From Niastella populi (GTDB lineage: Bacteria; Bacteroidota; Bacteroidia; Chitinophagales; Chitinophagaceae): a DNA stretch of 64,000 nucleotides. Both the position numbers and the translations under genes were made by a program. Location of the stretch: positions 186,001 through 250,000 of the forward strand of contig NZ_LWBP01000188.1 of NCBI RefSeq assembly GCF_002078015.1, in the 5' to 3' direction. Shown piece by piece: positions 34,889 through 42,551 of the stretch; the first letter of the stretch is position 1, and each line of letters starts with the position of its first letter. The notes below the pieces were generated by a model. The model saw nothing but the letters and a program-made list of their open reading frames with translations, was not told the DNA's origin and did no database searches.

Positions 34889-34950
34889 AAATTCCGGAAG
34901 TATGGTTTGTAATTATAAAAAATTCCGGAAGTATGGTTTGTAATTATAAA
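34889..34950 (+). repeat. 31-bp direct repeat, two near-perfect copies
   Basis: ATTCCGGAAGTATGGTTTGT with AATTATAAAA following occurs at 34891 and again at 34922 (period 31). A third, diverged copy (CCGGTGGTATGGCTTGAAAT) occurs at 35016-35041 inside the short ORF. Confidence 0.85.
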
Positions 34951-34973
34951 AGGCGAATCATAATTACGAAAAC

Positions 34974-35105
34974 ATGTTACGTAATTACAAAGCGTTCAAC
35001 GTACCGGTGGTATGGCTTGAAATTATCAAAATCGCCGGTATGGAGGCTCAAAGTGCGGCGGCCCTGAATAATATAGGTTTCAATGTTGGCGTGGGCATTA
35101 CCTGA
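34974..35105 (+). CDS. Possible 43-residue ORF before a hairpin
   Basis: ATG 34974 to TGA 35105 encodes MLRNYKAFNVPVVWLEIIKI followed by an Ala/Gly/Asn-rich tail ending GVGIT. The stop is followed 5 bp later by a strong hairpin. The central segment VPVVWLEIIK is echoed by the 31-bp repeat upstream, which would encode IPEVWFVIIK in other frames. No family recognised, and there is no clear ribosome-binding site or promoter. It may be noise. Confidence 0.25.
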   Translation: MLRNYKAFNVPVVWLEIIKIAGMEAQSAAALNNIGFNVGVGIT

Positions 35106-35110
35106 AAAGC

Positions 35111-35132
35111 GAAAGCCCCCGGTGGGGCTTTC
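35111..35132. terminator. Hairpin GAAAGCCCC-CGGT-GGGGCTTTC
   Basis: Perfect 9-bp stem with a 4-base loop. On the plus strand a weak T-tract (AACTTTTAC) follows, and on the minus strand GCTTTTC follows. Likely terminator. Confidence 0.6.
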
Positions 35133-35230
35133 TGATAACTTTTACGGCTAATCTCTTGATGGTTTTTAACAGAATTGGGATCACAAATTTTCATTAAGAG
35201 TTAGGAAAAGTGGGTGTAACTGATTTTCAA

Positions 35231-35357
35231 TGGATTGGATTTTCCGTGGTTTTTCGTCAAAGGATATTCTTTCTCACAGGACCGTTGGATTGGCTTTCCC
35301 GGTATTGGATTGGTTTTTCTACGGAAATTGGATGATTTAAACAGATACTGGATTGAT
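35231..35357. repeat. Array of TTGGATTGG words at about 21-bp spacing
   Basis: TGGATTGG at 35231, TTGGATTGG at 35285 and 35305, TTGGATGAT at about 35328 and CTGGATTGA at 35349. The last four are 20-22 bp apart, two helical turns. The stretch 35274-35291 (TCACAGGACCGTTGGATT) recurs with one change at 57587-57604. Confidence 0.6.
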
Positions 35358-35565
35358 AGTTCAAAAATGTACATATAAAGCCGCAAAGGGAACTTTATTC
35401 GTTCAAACGACACTTATAATCGATTTTGCTGTTGTTTTGCCAGACGAAAAATGAGAGTAAACTCTTAAGTGTAACTGCGTCAAAACTATTAAATGAAGGG
35501 GAATGGGTATAGTTTGAAAAAGCTTGCAAAAAAACGCAAAAGCAGGCGCGGGCTGTAAAAAAATG

Positions 35566-35650
35566 ACCGGTTAAAAAAGAATGTTCGGGAACTGAATGAG
35601 GTGATCTTTTGCTCAACACGCATCCCCCGAATGCATACTTTTTTAACCGG
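35566..35650 (-). terminator. Long imperfect inverted repeat after glutathione peroxidase gene
   Basis: ACCGGTTAAAAAAG...TTCGGG (35566-35589) pairs with CCCGAATGCATACTTTTTTAACCGG (35626-35650), about 22 matched base pairs with a 32-bp loop. On the minus strand it follows the peroxidase gene and is succeeded by CATTTTTTT, so it can act as a terminator. Confidence 0.55.
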
Positions 35651-35660
35651 CCGGTGATCG

Positions 35661-35676
35661 TATAACGATCGTTATA
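35661..35676. promoter_or_regulatory. 16-bp perfect palindrome TATAACGATCGTTATA
   Basis: Self-complementary over 16 bp, ending 2 bp before the glutathione peroxidase stop codon. Unassigned. It may be a protein-binding site or part of a mobile-repeat end. Confidence 0.45.
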
Positions 35677-35678
35677 AT

Positions 35679-36194
35679 TTAATTGAGATATTTGGTCACT
35701 TCTTCGCTGGTCACTTTTGTTTTGTTATGGATCACCGTGATGAGGTTGCCTTTTTCATCTAACAGGAATTTGGTGAAGTTCCATTTTATTGGATCGGTAA
35801 TACCTTTTTTCGCAGCTTCGGCAACCAGGTATTTAAACAGGGGATGAATGTCATCGCCTTTTACCGAAACCTTTTCGGCCATTGGGAATGTTACGCCATA
35901 ATTCTTTTTGCAGAACTCAACAATTTCTTCCTTTGAGCCGGGTTCCTGTCCGCCGAAGTTATTGGCCGGAAAACCCACTATAACCAGTTTGTTTTTATAC
36001 TGCTTATACAGTTGTTCAAGATCGGCGTATTGAGGGGTGTTGCCGCATTTTGATGCGGTGTTCACGATCATGATCTTTTTGCCTTTGAATTTTTTGAAGT
36101 CGATGGTTCCGTTACCATCGAGCGCAGGCACCTTGAAGTCATAGATGGAAGGTGCTACAGCAATTAGCAGGGAAACAAGCAATAAGCGTATCAT
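35679..36194 (-). CDS. Glutathione peroxidase family protein (exported)
   Basis: 171 residues. A short N-terminal hydrophobic segment (MIRLLLVSLLIAVAPS) is likely a signal peptide. The thioredoxin-fold peroxidase has the catalytic Cys in NTASKCGNTPQY, the FPANNFGGQEPGS motif and the WNFTKFLLD motif. In the usual family FPCNQFGxQEPG, the resolving/assisting positions C and Q are A and N here. Reduces hydroperoxides, probably with thioredoxin as donor. The promoter region has an inverted repeat over the -7 box (36211-36251). Confidence 0.92.
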   Translation of the reverse strand: MIRLLLVSLLIAVAPSIYDFKVPALDGNGTIDFKKFKGKKIMIVNTASKCGNTPQYADLEQLYKQYKNKLVIVGFPANNFGGQEPGSKEEIVEFCKKNYGVTFPMAEKVSVKGDDIHPLFKYLVAEAAKKGITDPIKWNFTKFLLDEKGNLITVIHNKTKVTSEEVTKYLN

Positions 36195-36210
36195 ATTGAT
36201 AAAATTTTAA

Positions 36211-36251
36211 GTATAGTATATGCCGGCTGGCACTTGTACTATACAAATATG
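36211..36251 (-). promoter_or_regulatory. Inverted repeat adjoining -7 box of peroxidase gene
   Basis: GTATAGTA (36211-36218) / TACTATAC (36237-36244) enclose GCCGGC. The near-consensus -7 box CATATTTG (36244-36251, minus) begins at the right arm. An operator overlapping the transcription start, or a leader hairpin, is plausible. Confidence 0.45.
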
Positions 36252-36314
36252 CTGCTAAATTGGTTGCTTTCCCGTAAAATATTGGTTAACGGTATGTGAA
36301 CCAGCGCTCGCCAA

Positions 36315-37709
36315 TCACTGCTTCTCATAACATCCAAGGTCAGGAGCGCCGTTATTCCGAAGTTCTCCGTCGAGGTCGATGGTTATACCCGTGGCGGCGC
36401 CGCGATTGATGGCCGGCGACTCACTGCGCAGGCGGAAATTATATGTTTTTAACTGGGTGTTGATGCTGTCGAACAAAGGCGGATCGTTGGCAATGATATT
36501 ACTTGCACTTACGTTGGCGGGATTGTTCTTTACCTTCCACAAACAATTCTGAAAATTAACATTGAAGGTGCTGTTGCCCTGTTTATCGGTAACCACTTCA
36601 TCTTCTGCCGTACCGTTCTCGCCCCAGAAAATGCAATTTGTAAAACTGGCTGTGCAGTTGAACGTAGAAACCACATTGCCGTTTTTGATATAGTTGGTAA
36701 TTACCAGCACCGGGTCTTTATGCAGTATATAGGAGTTTGACCAGGATGCTACGGTACAATGTGTGAAATCATAATTGCCGCCATAACCTAACAAAATATT
36801 CTTTCCGCAATTGCTTACCAGGCAATTCTGTGCTTTGACAGATGACTGTACTCCCAGTATACCCGCATCAAAACAATTATCAATGATGCATTCGCTGAGG
36901 GTTACTTTAGGGTTGGCGTTCACCGAAGGTTTTTCGGCTGCTATACCCTGGTAGGCGTTTATGATGTTTGCGTATTGCAGGTTGTTATCTACACTTGTTT
37001 CGCGAAAATAGATGCCAGGCCAGCCACCGGGGAAATCGCGATAGGGGTCATCGATGCGGTCGCCCCTGAACACTACGCGGGTGCTATCGTATTTTTCGCC
37101 GGTAACTTTTAATGTGCCGTCGACAATGATGGGTGCATCGGCATGCATATATACACGGCAACCTTTTTCAATGGTAAGCGTAGCGTTTTTATCAATGAGC
37201 ATTCCGCCGGTGATAACGTAAGGCCTGTTGTTGGTCCAGGTAACATTGCCGGTGATGATCTTCGAGCGCATGAAGTTGGCGTTTTGTCCCCAGGCTTCCA
37301 GTTGCACCCAACGTTCATTGCCGTTATAATCGATAAGGATACTATCCTGTACCACAAAAGGCAGGTCTGCGGCTGTAGGATCGATTTTTACAGTAACAAA
37401 AACATAAATGCTGTCGTTGGCATCCATTTCAATATCGGTTACGGCCGGGCCGGGCGTACCATCGACATTCATATCAAATAAAGAAGCGCTGCCGCCACTG
37501 AGGGCTACCTTGTTAAGGCGCAGTTTCTGGTTGTTCTGGTTATATATGCGAAAAAAACGGGTGGTTGAACCTGTTGTGGTAAATACCGTGTCGAAATGAA
37601 GGGTATCGGCGCTGGTTGCCAGCGATGCCGTGCTGCTGGTGATAAATGATTCCTTTTTACAGGAGATCAGCGCGCTGGTAAGCAGTATGGCAACGAGTAT
37701 ATATTTCAT
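36315..37709 (-). CDS. Lipoprotein with parallel beta-helix repeats
   Basis: 464 residues from MKYILVAILLTSALISCKKESF, with a lipoprotein signal (ALISC). An N-terminal beta-sandwich (TSADTLHFDTVFTTTGSTTRFFRIYNQNNQKLRLNKVALSGG) is followed by a right-handed parallel beta-helix (ITGGMLIDKNATLTIEKGCRVYMH, then IINAYQGIAAEKPSVNANPKVTLSECIIDNCFDAGILGV, and further N/C-rich turns) ending in the choice-of-anchor-like ELRNNGAPDLGCYEKQ. It is surface or periplasmic. Relatives of this C-terminus are common in Bacteroidota, but no enzyme activity can be assigned. The start at 37709 is set by the signal peptide. Confidence 0.88.
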   Translation of the reverse strand: MKYILVAILLTSALISCKKESFITSSTASLATSADTLHFDTVFTTTGSTTRFFRIYNQNNQKLRLNKVALSGGSASLFDMNVDGTPGPAVTDIEMDANDSIYVFVTVKIDPTAADLPFVVQDSILIDYNGNERWVQLEAWGQNANFMRSKIITGNVTWTNNRPYVITGGMLIDKNATLTIEKGCRVYMHADAPIIVDGTLKVTGEKYDSTRVVFRGDRIDDPYRDFPGGWPGIYFRETSVDNNLQYANIINAYQGIAAEKPSVNANPKVTLSECIIDNCFDAGILGVQSSVKAQNCLVSNCGKNILLGYGGNYDFTHCTVASWSNSYILHKDPVLVITNYIKNGNVVSTFNCTASFTNCIFWGENGTAEDEVVTDKQGNSTFNVNFQNCLWKVKNNPANVSASNIIANDPPLFDSINTQLKTYNFRLRSESPAINRGAATGITIDLDGELRNNGAPDLGCYEKQ

Positions 37710-37797
37710 GTTCCTGTAAAAATACACGTTTTCGAATACACATAAACCGGCCGCTGGCCGGGACAGTAAAAACGTAATGACAGATACAATATTGCAA

Positions 37798-37855
37798 TCT
37801 CACGTTTCACGTTTGCCGTTTCACGTTTCGCGAGGCCATTCACGATTCACGGCTG
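37798..37855. repeat. Intergenic tandem words TCACGTT
   Basis: CTCACGTTTCACGTTTGCCGTTTCACGTTTCGCG then ATTCACGATTCACGG. Degenerate 7-8-bp units in the spacer between comFC and the lipoprotein gene. Confidence 0.6.
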
Positions 37856-37873
37856 TTCTCCATCCAACCGTGT

Positions 37874-38569
37874 TTACTTTACGGTATAAGCCATCGTCAT
37901 AATACTTAATCGCGTATTGGCGGCGGTTAACAGTTCCTGTCCGCAGGCTTCGAGGGTGGCGCCGGTGGTTATTACATCATCAACAAGTAAAATATGTTTT
38001 CCGCTGATGGCATCGGGTTGCAATAATTCAAACCTGCCCTGCATGTTCAGCCAGCGTTCGATGCGGTTTCGGGTAGTTTGGGTTTCGCTGGAAGTTTGCC
38101 GGCGAATGACTTTGTCAAGAACCGGAAGCGGTAATACTTCTTTCATGCCCTGGCATAAAAGAAAAGCCTGGTTATAGCCGCGTTTGCGTTCGCGGGCCGA
38201 AAACAGCGGTAATGGTACCAGCGCGTCGATATCGTTAAAACGGCTGGCGTGCAACAGCGCTTCGCCCATTTTGCGTCCCATATAAAGTCCCAGTTCTTTA
38301 TTGCCTTTGTATTTTATTTCATGAACGATGTGTTGCAGGATGGAGTCTTTCGAAAAATAGAGATAGCTGGCGGCGGCGGTGACAGCCATCCGGCCCCAGA
38401 AAATTTTTTCAACGGGGTTGTCGGGAAAATTATGAAAAGAAGTAACCGGCAACCGGTTAATGCAGTGCATGCATAGAACCTGTTGCCGGCTCATGATATC
38501 GCTGCCGCACCCCGCGCACTGATGCGGAACAAAAAGATGTAATAAAGGATGTAATACGTTTTTAAACAT
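37874..38569 (-). CDS. comFC: ComF family protein (phosphoribosyltransferase domain)
   Basis: 231 residues. The N-terminal four-Cys zinc finger (HQCAGCGSDIMSRQQVLCMHC, residues 16-36) is followed by a phosphoribosyltransferase fold with the PRPP loop HILLVDDVITTGATLEAC about residue 190 and ERKRGYNQAFLLCQGM. In naturally competent bacteria ComFC works with PriA-like ComFA in DNA uptake. The window also carries radA and comEC. It lies just downstream of radA on the same strand, separated by a repeat tract. Confidence 0.92.
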   Translation of the reverse strand: MFKNVLHPLLHLFVPHQCAGCGSDIMSRQQVLCMHCINRLPVTSFHNFPDNPVEKIFWGRMAVTAAASYLYFSKDSILQHIVHEIKYKGNKELGLYMGRKMGEALLHASRFNDIDALVPLPLFSARERKRGYNQAFLLCQGMKEVLPLPVLDKVIRRQTSSETQTTRNRIERWLNMQGRFELLQPDAISGKHILLVDDVITTGATLEACGQELLTAANTRLSIMTMAYTVK

Positions 38570-38587
38570 ATAGCCTTTCGAAATATT

Positions 38588-38662
38588 GAATATCGAATTT
38601 TGAATGATGAATGTGGAAGTTGTATTTACTTCGTCATTGGAAATTGGACATTCAACATTCGA
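38588..38662. repeat. Intergenic inverted tandem-word repeat between radA and comFC
   Basis: The left arm ATTGAATATCGAATTTTGAATGATGAATG (38586-38613) and right arm GGAAATTGGACATTCAACATTCGATATT (38639-38666) carry the same GAATATCGAAT/ATTCGATATT words in opposite orientation. The right arm touches the radA stop codon. Confidence 0.6.
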
Positions 38663-38664
38663 TA

Positions 38665-40038
38665 TTAAAACAGGTACTGATATACTTCTTCAACCCGGCC
38701 CATGGGCACTACTTCTATATTGTGCGCCGATTTGGAAATCGATTTTTGTCCGTACCGCGATACGATGATCTTTTCGAAACCCAGTTTTTCGGCTTCTGCT
38801 ATCCGTTGTTCAACCCGGTGAACGGCCCTTACTTCACCGCTCAATCCCACTTCGCCGGCAAAACAAACTTGTGATGGCAACGGCACATCTTCGTAGGAGC
38901 TCAGGAGAGCGCATAAAACGGCCAGATCGATCGAGGGGTCTTCTACCTTCAAACCGCCTGCAATGTTCAGGAAAACATCTTTTACGCCGAAATGGAAGCC
39001 TCCTTTCTTTTCCAGTACAGCCAGCAGCAATTGTAAACGCCGCAGATCGAATCCCGAAACGGTGCGTTGTGGTGTTCCGTAAACCGATTGGGTTACGAGC
39101 GCCTGTACTTCAATAAGCAACGGACGCATGCCTTCAATGGTAGCTGCAATGGCAATACCGCTTAAACGGTCTTCCTTTTGCGTCATCAGTATTTCGCTGG
39201 GATTGTTAACACAACGCATACCGGCGCCGGTCATTTCATATATGCCCAGTTCAGAGGTGCTGCCGAAACGGTTTTTGATGGTTCGTAAAATGCGATACGC
39301 ATAATGCCGGTCGCCTTCAAACTGCAATACGGTATCGACCATATGTTCGAGTATTTTCGGGCCGGCAATACTGCCGTCTTTTGTAATATGCCCAATGAGA
39401 AACACCGGCGTATTGGTTTCTTTGGCAAAGCGCTGGAACTCCGCTGCCGATTCACGGATCTGGGATATGCTTCCGGGTGACGAATCGATATACGGCGACT
39501 GAATGGTTTGAATGGAGTCGACGATGACCAGGTGCGGTTTTAATTTTTTTATTTCCTGGAATATGGTTTGTGTTAAAGTTTCGGTGAGCAGGTAAAAGTT
39601 ATCGTTCTGGATGTTCAAACGGTCGGCGCGCATCTTTATCTGCTGTTCGCTTTCTTCGCCGCTGATGTATAACACAGTTTTTTCTTTCAGTTGTAAACCA
39701 TTCTGCAAAAACAAAGTTGATTTACCAATGCCGGGTTCGCCTGCTATCAATACGATACTGCCGGGAACGATTCCTCCGCCGAGTACCCTGTTGAGTTCTG
39801 CGTCTGTTGTAGTAAGGCGAACCTGTTCATTGCTTTTGATGGTATGTAATGCAATGGTGCGAATAGATTTTGTTTCTTCATTGTAATCATCCCATCCGTT
39901 TTCTTTTTTTAAGGATGGTTTTGAAATTACTTCTTCAACAAATGTATTCCATGTACCACATGATGGACATTTTCCAACCCATTTCGCGCTTTCATATCCA
40001 CAATTCGAACAAAAGAATGCTGTTTTAACTTTAGCCAT
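38665..40038 (-). CDS. radA: DNA repair protein RadA/Sms
   Basis: 457 residues. Zinc finger CSNCGYESAKWVGKCPSCGTWNTF (residues 9-34), RecA-like ATPase with Walker A GEPGIGKSTLF about residue 97, VIVDSIQTI Walker B, the RadA-specific KNRFGSTSELG motif about 255, and a C-terminal Lon-like domain (FNIAGGLKVEDPSIDLAVLCALLSS type, VCFAGEVGLSGEVRAV). A helicase that extends branch-migration intermediates in recombination and transformation. Complete and of normal length. Confidence 0.95.
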   Translation of the reverse strand: MAKVKTAFFCSNCGYESAKWVGKCPSCGTWNTFVEEVISKPSLKKENGWDDYNEETKSIRTIALHTIKSNEQVRLTTTDAELNRVLGGGIVPGSIVLIAGEPGIGKSTLFLQNGLQLKEKTVLYISGEESEQQIKMRADRLNIQNDNFYLLTETLTQTIFQEIKKLKPHLVIVDSIQTIQSPYIDSSPGSISQIRESAAEFQRFAKETNTPVFLIGHITKDGSIAGPKILEHMVDTVLQFEGDRHYAYRILRTIKNRFGSTSELGIYEMTGAGMRCVNNPSEILMTQKEDRLSGIAIAATIEGMRPLLIEVQALVTQSVYGTPQRTVSGFDLRRLQLLLAVLEKKGGFHFGVKDVFLNIAGGLKVEDPSIDLAVLCALLSSYEDVPLPSQVCFAGEVGLSGEVRAVHRVEQRIAEAEKLGFEKIIVSRYGQKSISKSAHNIEVVPMGRVEEVYQYLF

Positions 40039-40656
40039 GCGATAAAGTTAATGAAAACCACGTCGGTTATTAAGCCGGTGCAATGAATTGAGTTGTTGAT
40101 AACATGTGAATAGGTATGAAGTATGATTTTTGAAGTAGTTATTCACGTTAAAAAGTTAGTGAGTGGTATAAACTGCGTTTAAGGTATGTGATAGTATAAA
40201 ACGATAAGCGATTTGCGCAGGCTGTTTTTTGAACAATAAATTGAACGAAAAAGATGGCCGGAGGGGGGTAAAAAAGGTGCTTTTTTCTTAAAAGTAAAAA
40301 GGCCAACATTACTGTTGACCCTTTACTTACTAACCCATTAAATTCTTGCACTAAATTACAAATAAGCGCCACATAACAAAATTATTTTTTGGGGTTGTGA
40401 ATAAATTCCAACGCCTTTTTAATGTCGGGGCGATTTATCGTTTTGATGCCATAAGGCGTTGATAATCAAATTTTAATAGAATTTTAAGAGATTTGAGAAA
40501 AGGCTTGTGATAAAATGTCAGCCCACCGCGATTAAACGCAATTTGAATGACAAAAAGGCCCCTGATTTCTGCCGAAAAATGGCGTAAAATTTACTCAAAT
40601 GTTTTGGTAACTGATTTGATAGATTATTGTTACTTATTAATAAAAGAGTACGAAAA
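40039..40656. other. Gene-free region with candidate small RNA
   Basis: 618 bp between divergent radA (-) and zinc peptidase (+). It holds a minus-strand -7 box and hairpin that could form a small RNA unit (40288-40384, separate entry). ORFs here lack coding character. Confidence 0.5.
40288..40384 (-). ncRNA. Candidate small RNA with promoter box and terminator
   Basis: A perfect minus-strand -7 box TAATTTTG (40377-40384) precedes about 70 nt that end in hairpin GGTCAACA-GTAA-TGTTGGCC (40301-40320, one mismatch) and a U-run. The stretch has no ORF. No good -33 is visible, so confidence is limited. Confidence 0.35.
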
Positions 40657-41346
40657 ATGACACCATCAATTTTAATTATTTCGATCCTGTTTTTAGTGAT
40701 CAGTTTAGCGGTGTCCGGTGTGCTGAAAGGCAAATTTGCAAAGTACAGCCGGGTGCCATTGTCAGCCGGTTTAACGGGTAGGGAAGTGGCAATGAAAATG
40801 TTACGCGATAACGGTATATATGATGTTAAAGTGGTATCAACCAATGGTTTCCTGAGCGACCACTACGACCCCACCAAAAAAACGGTAAACCTGAGCGAAG
40901 ACGTATATAACGGTATATCAGTGGCTTCTGCAGCCGTGGCGGCCCACGAGTGCGGCCATGCCGTACAACATGCCACTGCCTATCAATGGTTAACGCTGCG
41001 CAGCAAGCTGGTTCCCGTGGTAATGTTCAGCTCGGGAATTGTACAGTGGATTTTGTTACTGGGTGTAATTATGGTAAATGCGTTTCCGGCCTTGTTGCTG
41101 ATAGGTATTGTACTTTTTGGTCTAACTACCTTATTCTCAGTGATTACCCTGCCTGTTGAGCTGGATGCCAGCCGCAGGGCGCTGGCCTGGTTGAACCGCT
41201 CAAATATTACCGGCGACCGTGAGTATCCCCAGGCAAAGGACGCGCTTAAATGGGCTGCCTTAACTTATGTGGTAGCTGCCCTGGCTTCCGTAGCCACCTT
41301 GGTACAATATATATTTATATTCCTCGGTGGCAGGGACAGGGATTAA
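40657..41346 (+). CDS. Neutral zinc membrane metallopeptidase (YugP type)
   Basis: 229 residues from MTPSILIISILFLVISLAVSG. N-terminal membrane helix (3-20), zinc motif HECGH in AAVAAHECGHAVQHA about residue 100, then two to three membrane helices (LVPVVMFSSGIVQWILLLGVIMV, FPALLLIGIVLFGLTTLFSVITLPVELDASRRAL) and a terminal helix. This matches the Zn_peptidase_2/YugP family, membrane-bound peptidases of unknown substrate. The ORF opens at 40627 but ATG 40657 gives the family N-terminus. Confidence 0.92.
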   Translation: MTPSILIISILFLVISLAVSGVLKGKFAKYSRVPLSAGLTGREVAMKMLRDNGIYDVKVVSTNGFLSDHYDPTKKTVNLSEDVYNGISVASAAVAAHECGHAVQHATAYQWLTLRSKLVPVVMFSSGIVQWILLLGVIMVNAFPALLLIGIVLFGLTTLFSVITLPVELDASRRALAWLNRSNITGDREYPQAKDALKWAALTYVVAALASVATLVQYIFIFLGGRDRD

Positions 41347-41544
41347 GGCTTAGGCGTAAGGAGCTTAAGAACAGGGATTTAAGAACAGGTAAGCAAAACA
41401 GGTTGCAGGACTGAGTGCTAAAATCGGCAACCGGTTTTTCCAGGCCGGGGCAGGCCGAAAGGCTATCCGGCTTCAATACTTCGCCGTAAGGCGGGGAAAT
41501 GAAGTCTCAACTATAAATTGTAATTACTGGTTTAGTGAGTTAGG

Positions 41545-41571
41545 AAACCTCGCCAACAGGCGGGGTTTTTT
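41545..41571 (+). terminator. Rho-independent terminator
   Basis: AAACCTCGCC (41545-41554) pairs with GGCGGGGTTT (41559-41568, one G-T pair), loop AACA, followed by a T-run. It lies 200 bp after the zinc peptidase gene. Confidence 0.75.
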
Positions 41572-41906
41572 CATTGAAAAAGCCCGGAGCTTTAAAGCAA
41601 TTACTGGATAGCCGCGGGCTTAAAAAGGTTGATCGGGAGCTGCGGTCTGCCAGGGCGGCAACTGGATACCAGGCGGCCCTGAAACCGAAATAATTAGAAT
41701 AGGATTAGAAAAAAAGACTGGCTTTTGCCGGCGGCATCATTACCCGGCATGATTTAGGGCGGGTTGAGGGGCCGAAAAAAAGACTACAGCCTACCCAAAA
41801 ATAGGGACGGATGGCGCCGAACTAGGTAATTTGGCGTTTTTTGCTGCACACTTATCGACCATAATAACACGCCTATTGCCAAAACTGCACACTTACCAAT
41901 TTGTTC

Positions 41907-42018
41907 TTTGCGGTAAGAGATTTAAAAATAATTTTGACATGTCTGATTCACTTTTTTCCCTACGCCTTTCTGGTTTTATATTTCGATCGGGCAATTTCTT
42001 GCCCGATCCTTTTTTTAT
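41907..42018 (+). ncRNA. Candidate small RNA: promoter plus terminator around about 65 nt
   Basis: -33 TTTG (41907-41910), 18-bp spacer, -7 TAATTTTG (41929-41936). The predicted start is near 41943. A perfect 10-bp hairpin GATCGGGCAA-TTTC-TTGCCCGATC (41985-42008) followed by eight T residues ends the unit. The about 65-nt transcript has no ORF with a start and is pyrimidine-rich (CACTTTTTTCCC). Confidence 0.55.
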
Positions 42019-42530
42019 ATACCTCCCGTGAACATACAACCGGAAAAGAACACTCCTCGCATGTTACAGCCATCTGATATATTATTTAGTGTTCATTTAA
42101 TGCTTCTTCATCGAATAAAATCTTTTGCCTTTCCGAAGATGCTGCGGTTGCCTTTTAAATGAGAGTGGGCGGCTTGTAGATAAAAACGGTCGCGGAGTTG
42201 CATTAGAAAAAGAGGCGCTGAAATCGCCTGTAAAGCGATTTGGGAAGCGTTTGATGTTTGCGGGGCTACCTGTGATCGTTATTGACGGCAGTAGGCAAAC
42301 TGGAGTAGTGAAAATGCGGCGTACAATATTATTACAGCAAACCATAGGCGAAACCGGCCGTTCGGGCTTGGCGATTTCAATAAATGAAAAAACAGGCGAA
42401 GGGGTAACAGATACCTCCATGCAGGCGGCCGGCTACCGGCAATCAATAGCTCCTTGAACAACATTGAAAGGTTCACAATTAACGGGTAAACCCGATAACG
42501 GTGAACATTGCCTTTGTTTATTACCTGTTG

Positions 42531-42551
42531 GTTGTAGCCAAAGGCTACAAC
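42531..42551 (-). terminator. Hairpin containing the rng stop codon
   Basis: GTTGTAGCC-AAA-GGCTACAAC is a perfect 9-bp stem. On the minus strand the first arm encodes the last codons and the TAG stop of the RNase G gene. No U-run follows directly. Confidence 0.5.

Larger units (their letters stand above)
34762..35678. other. 917-bp region without an established gene
   Basis: Separate entries describe the 31-bp direct repeat (34889-34950), a 43-codon ORF (34974-35105), a hairpin (35111-35132), an array of TTGGATTGG words (35231-35357) with the motif shared with 57.59 kb, a long inverted repeat (35566-35650) and a 16-bp palindrome (35661-35676). Minus-strand ORFs of 70 and 74 codons here look accidental. 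Confidence 0.6.
41347..42530. other. 1.2-kb region without a recognised gene
   Basis: It holds weak TTAAGAACAGG repeats (41370-41395), a terminator at 41545-41571, a candidate sRNA (41907-42018) and an unresolved stretch 42060-42480 with several overlapping ORFs, none convincing. On the minus strand one frame reads MLFKELLIAGSRPPAWRYLL from about 42464, stops at 42279, and continues open to about 42118, as a decayed gene might. Confidence 0.5.

Noticed and set aside
35231-35357. Regular repeats as a CRISPR array
   Set aside because: Repeat words are only 8-9 bp, spacing is about 21 bp, and there are no cas genes.
35201-35619. 70- and 74-codon minus-strand ORFs
   Set aside because: They translate repeat words and hairpin sequence, with no coding character.
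42097-42457. Overlapping 107- and 110-codon ORFs on both strands
   Set aside because: Neither has a recognisable pattern, and the region is reported as unresolved instead.
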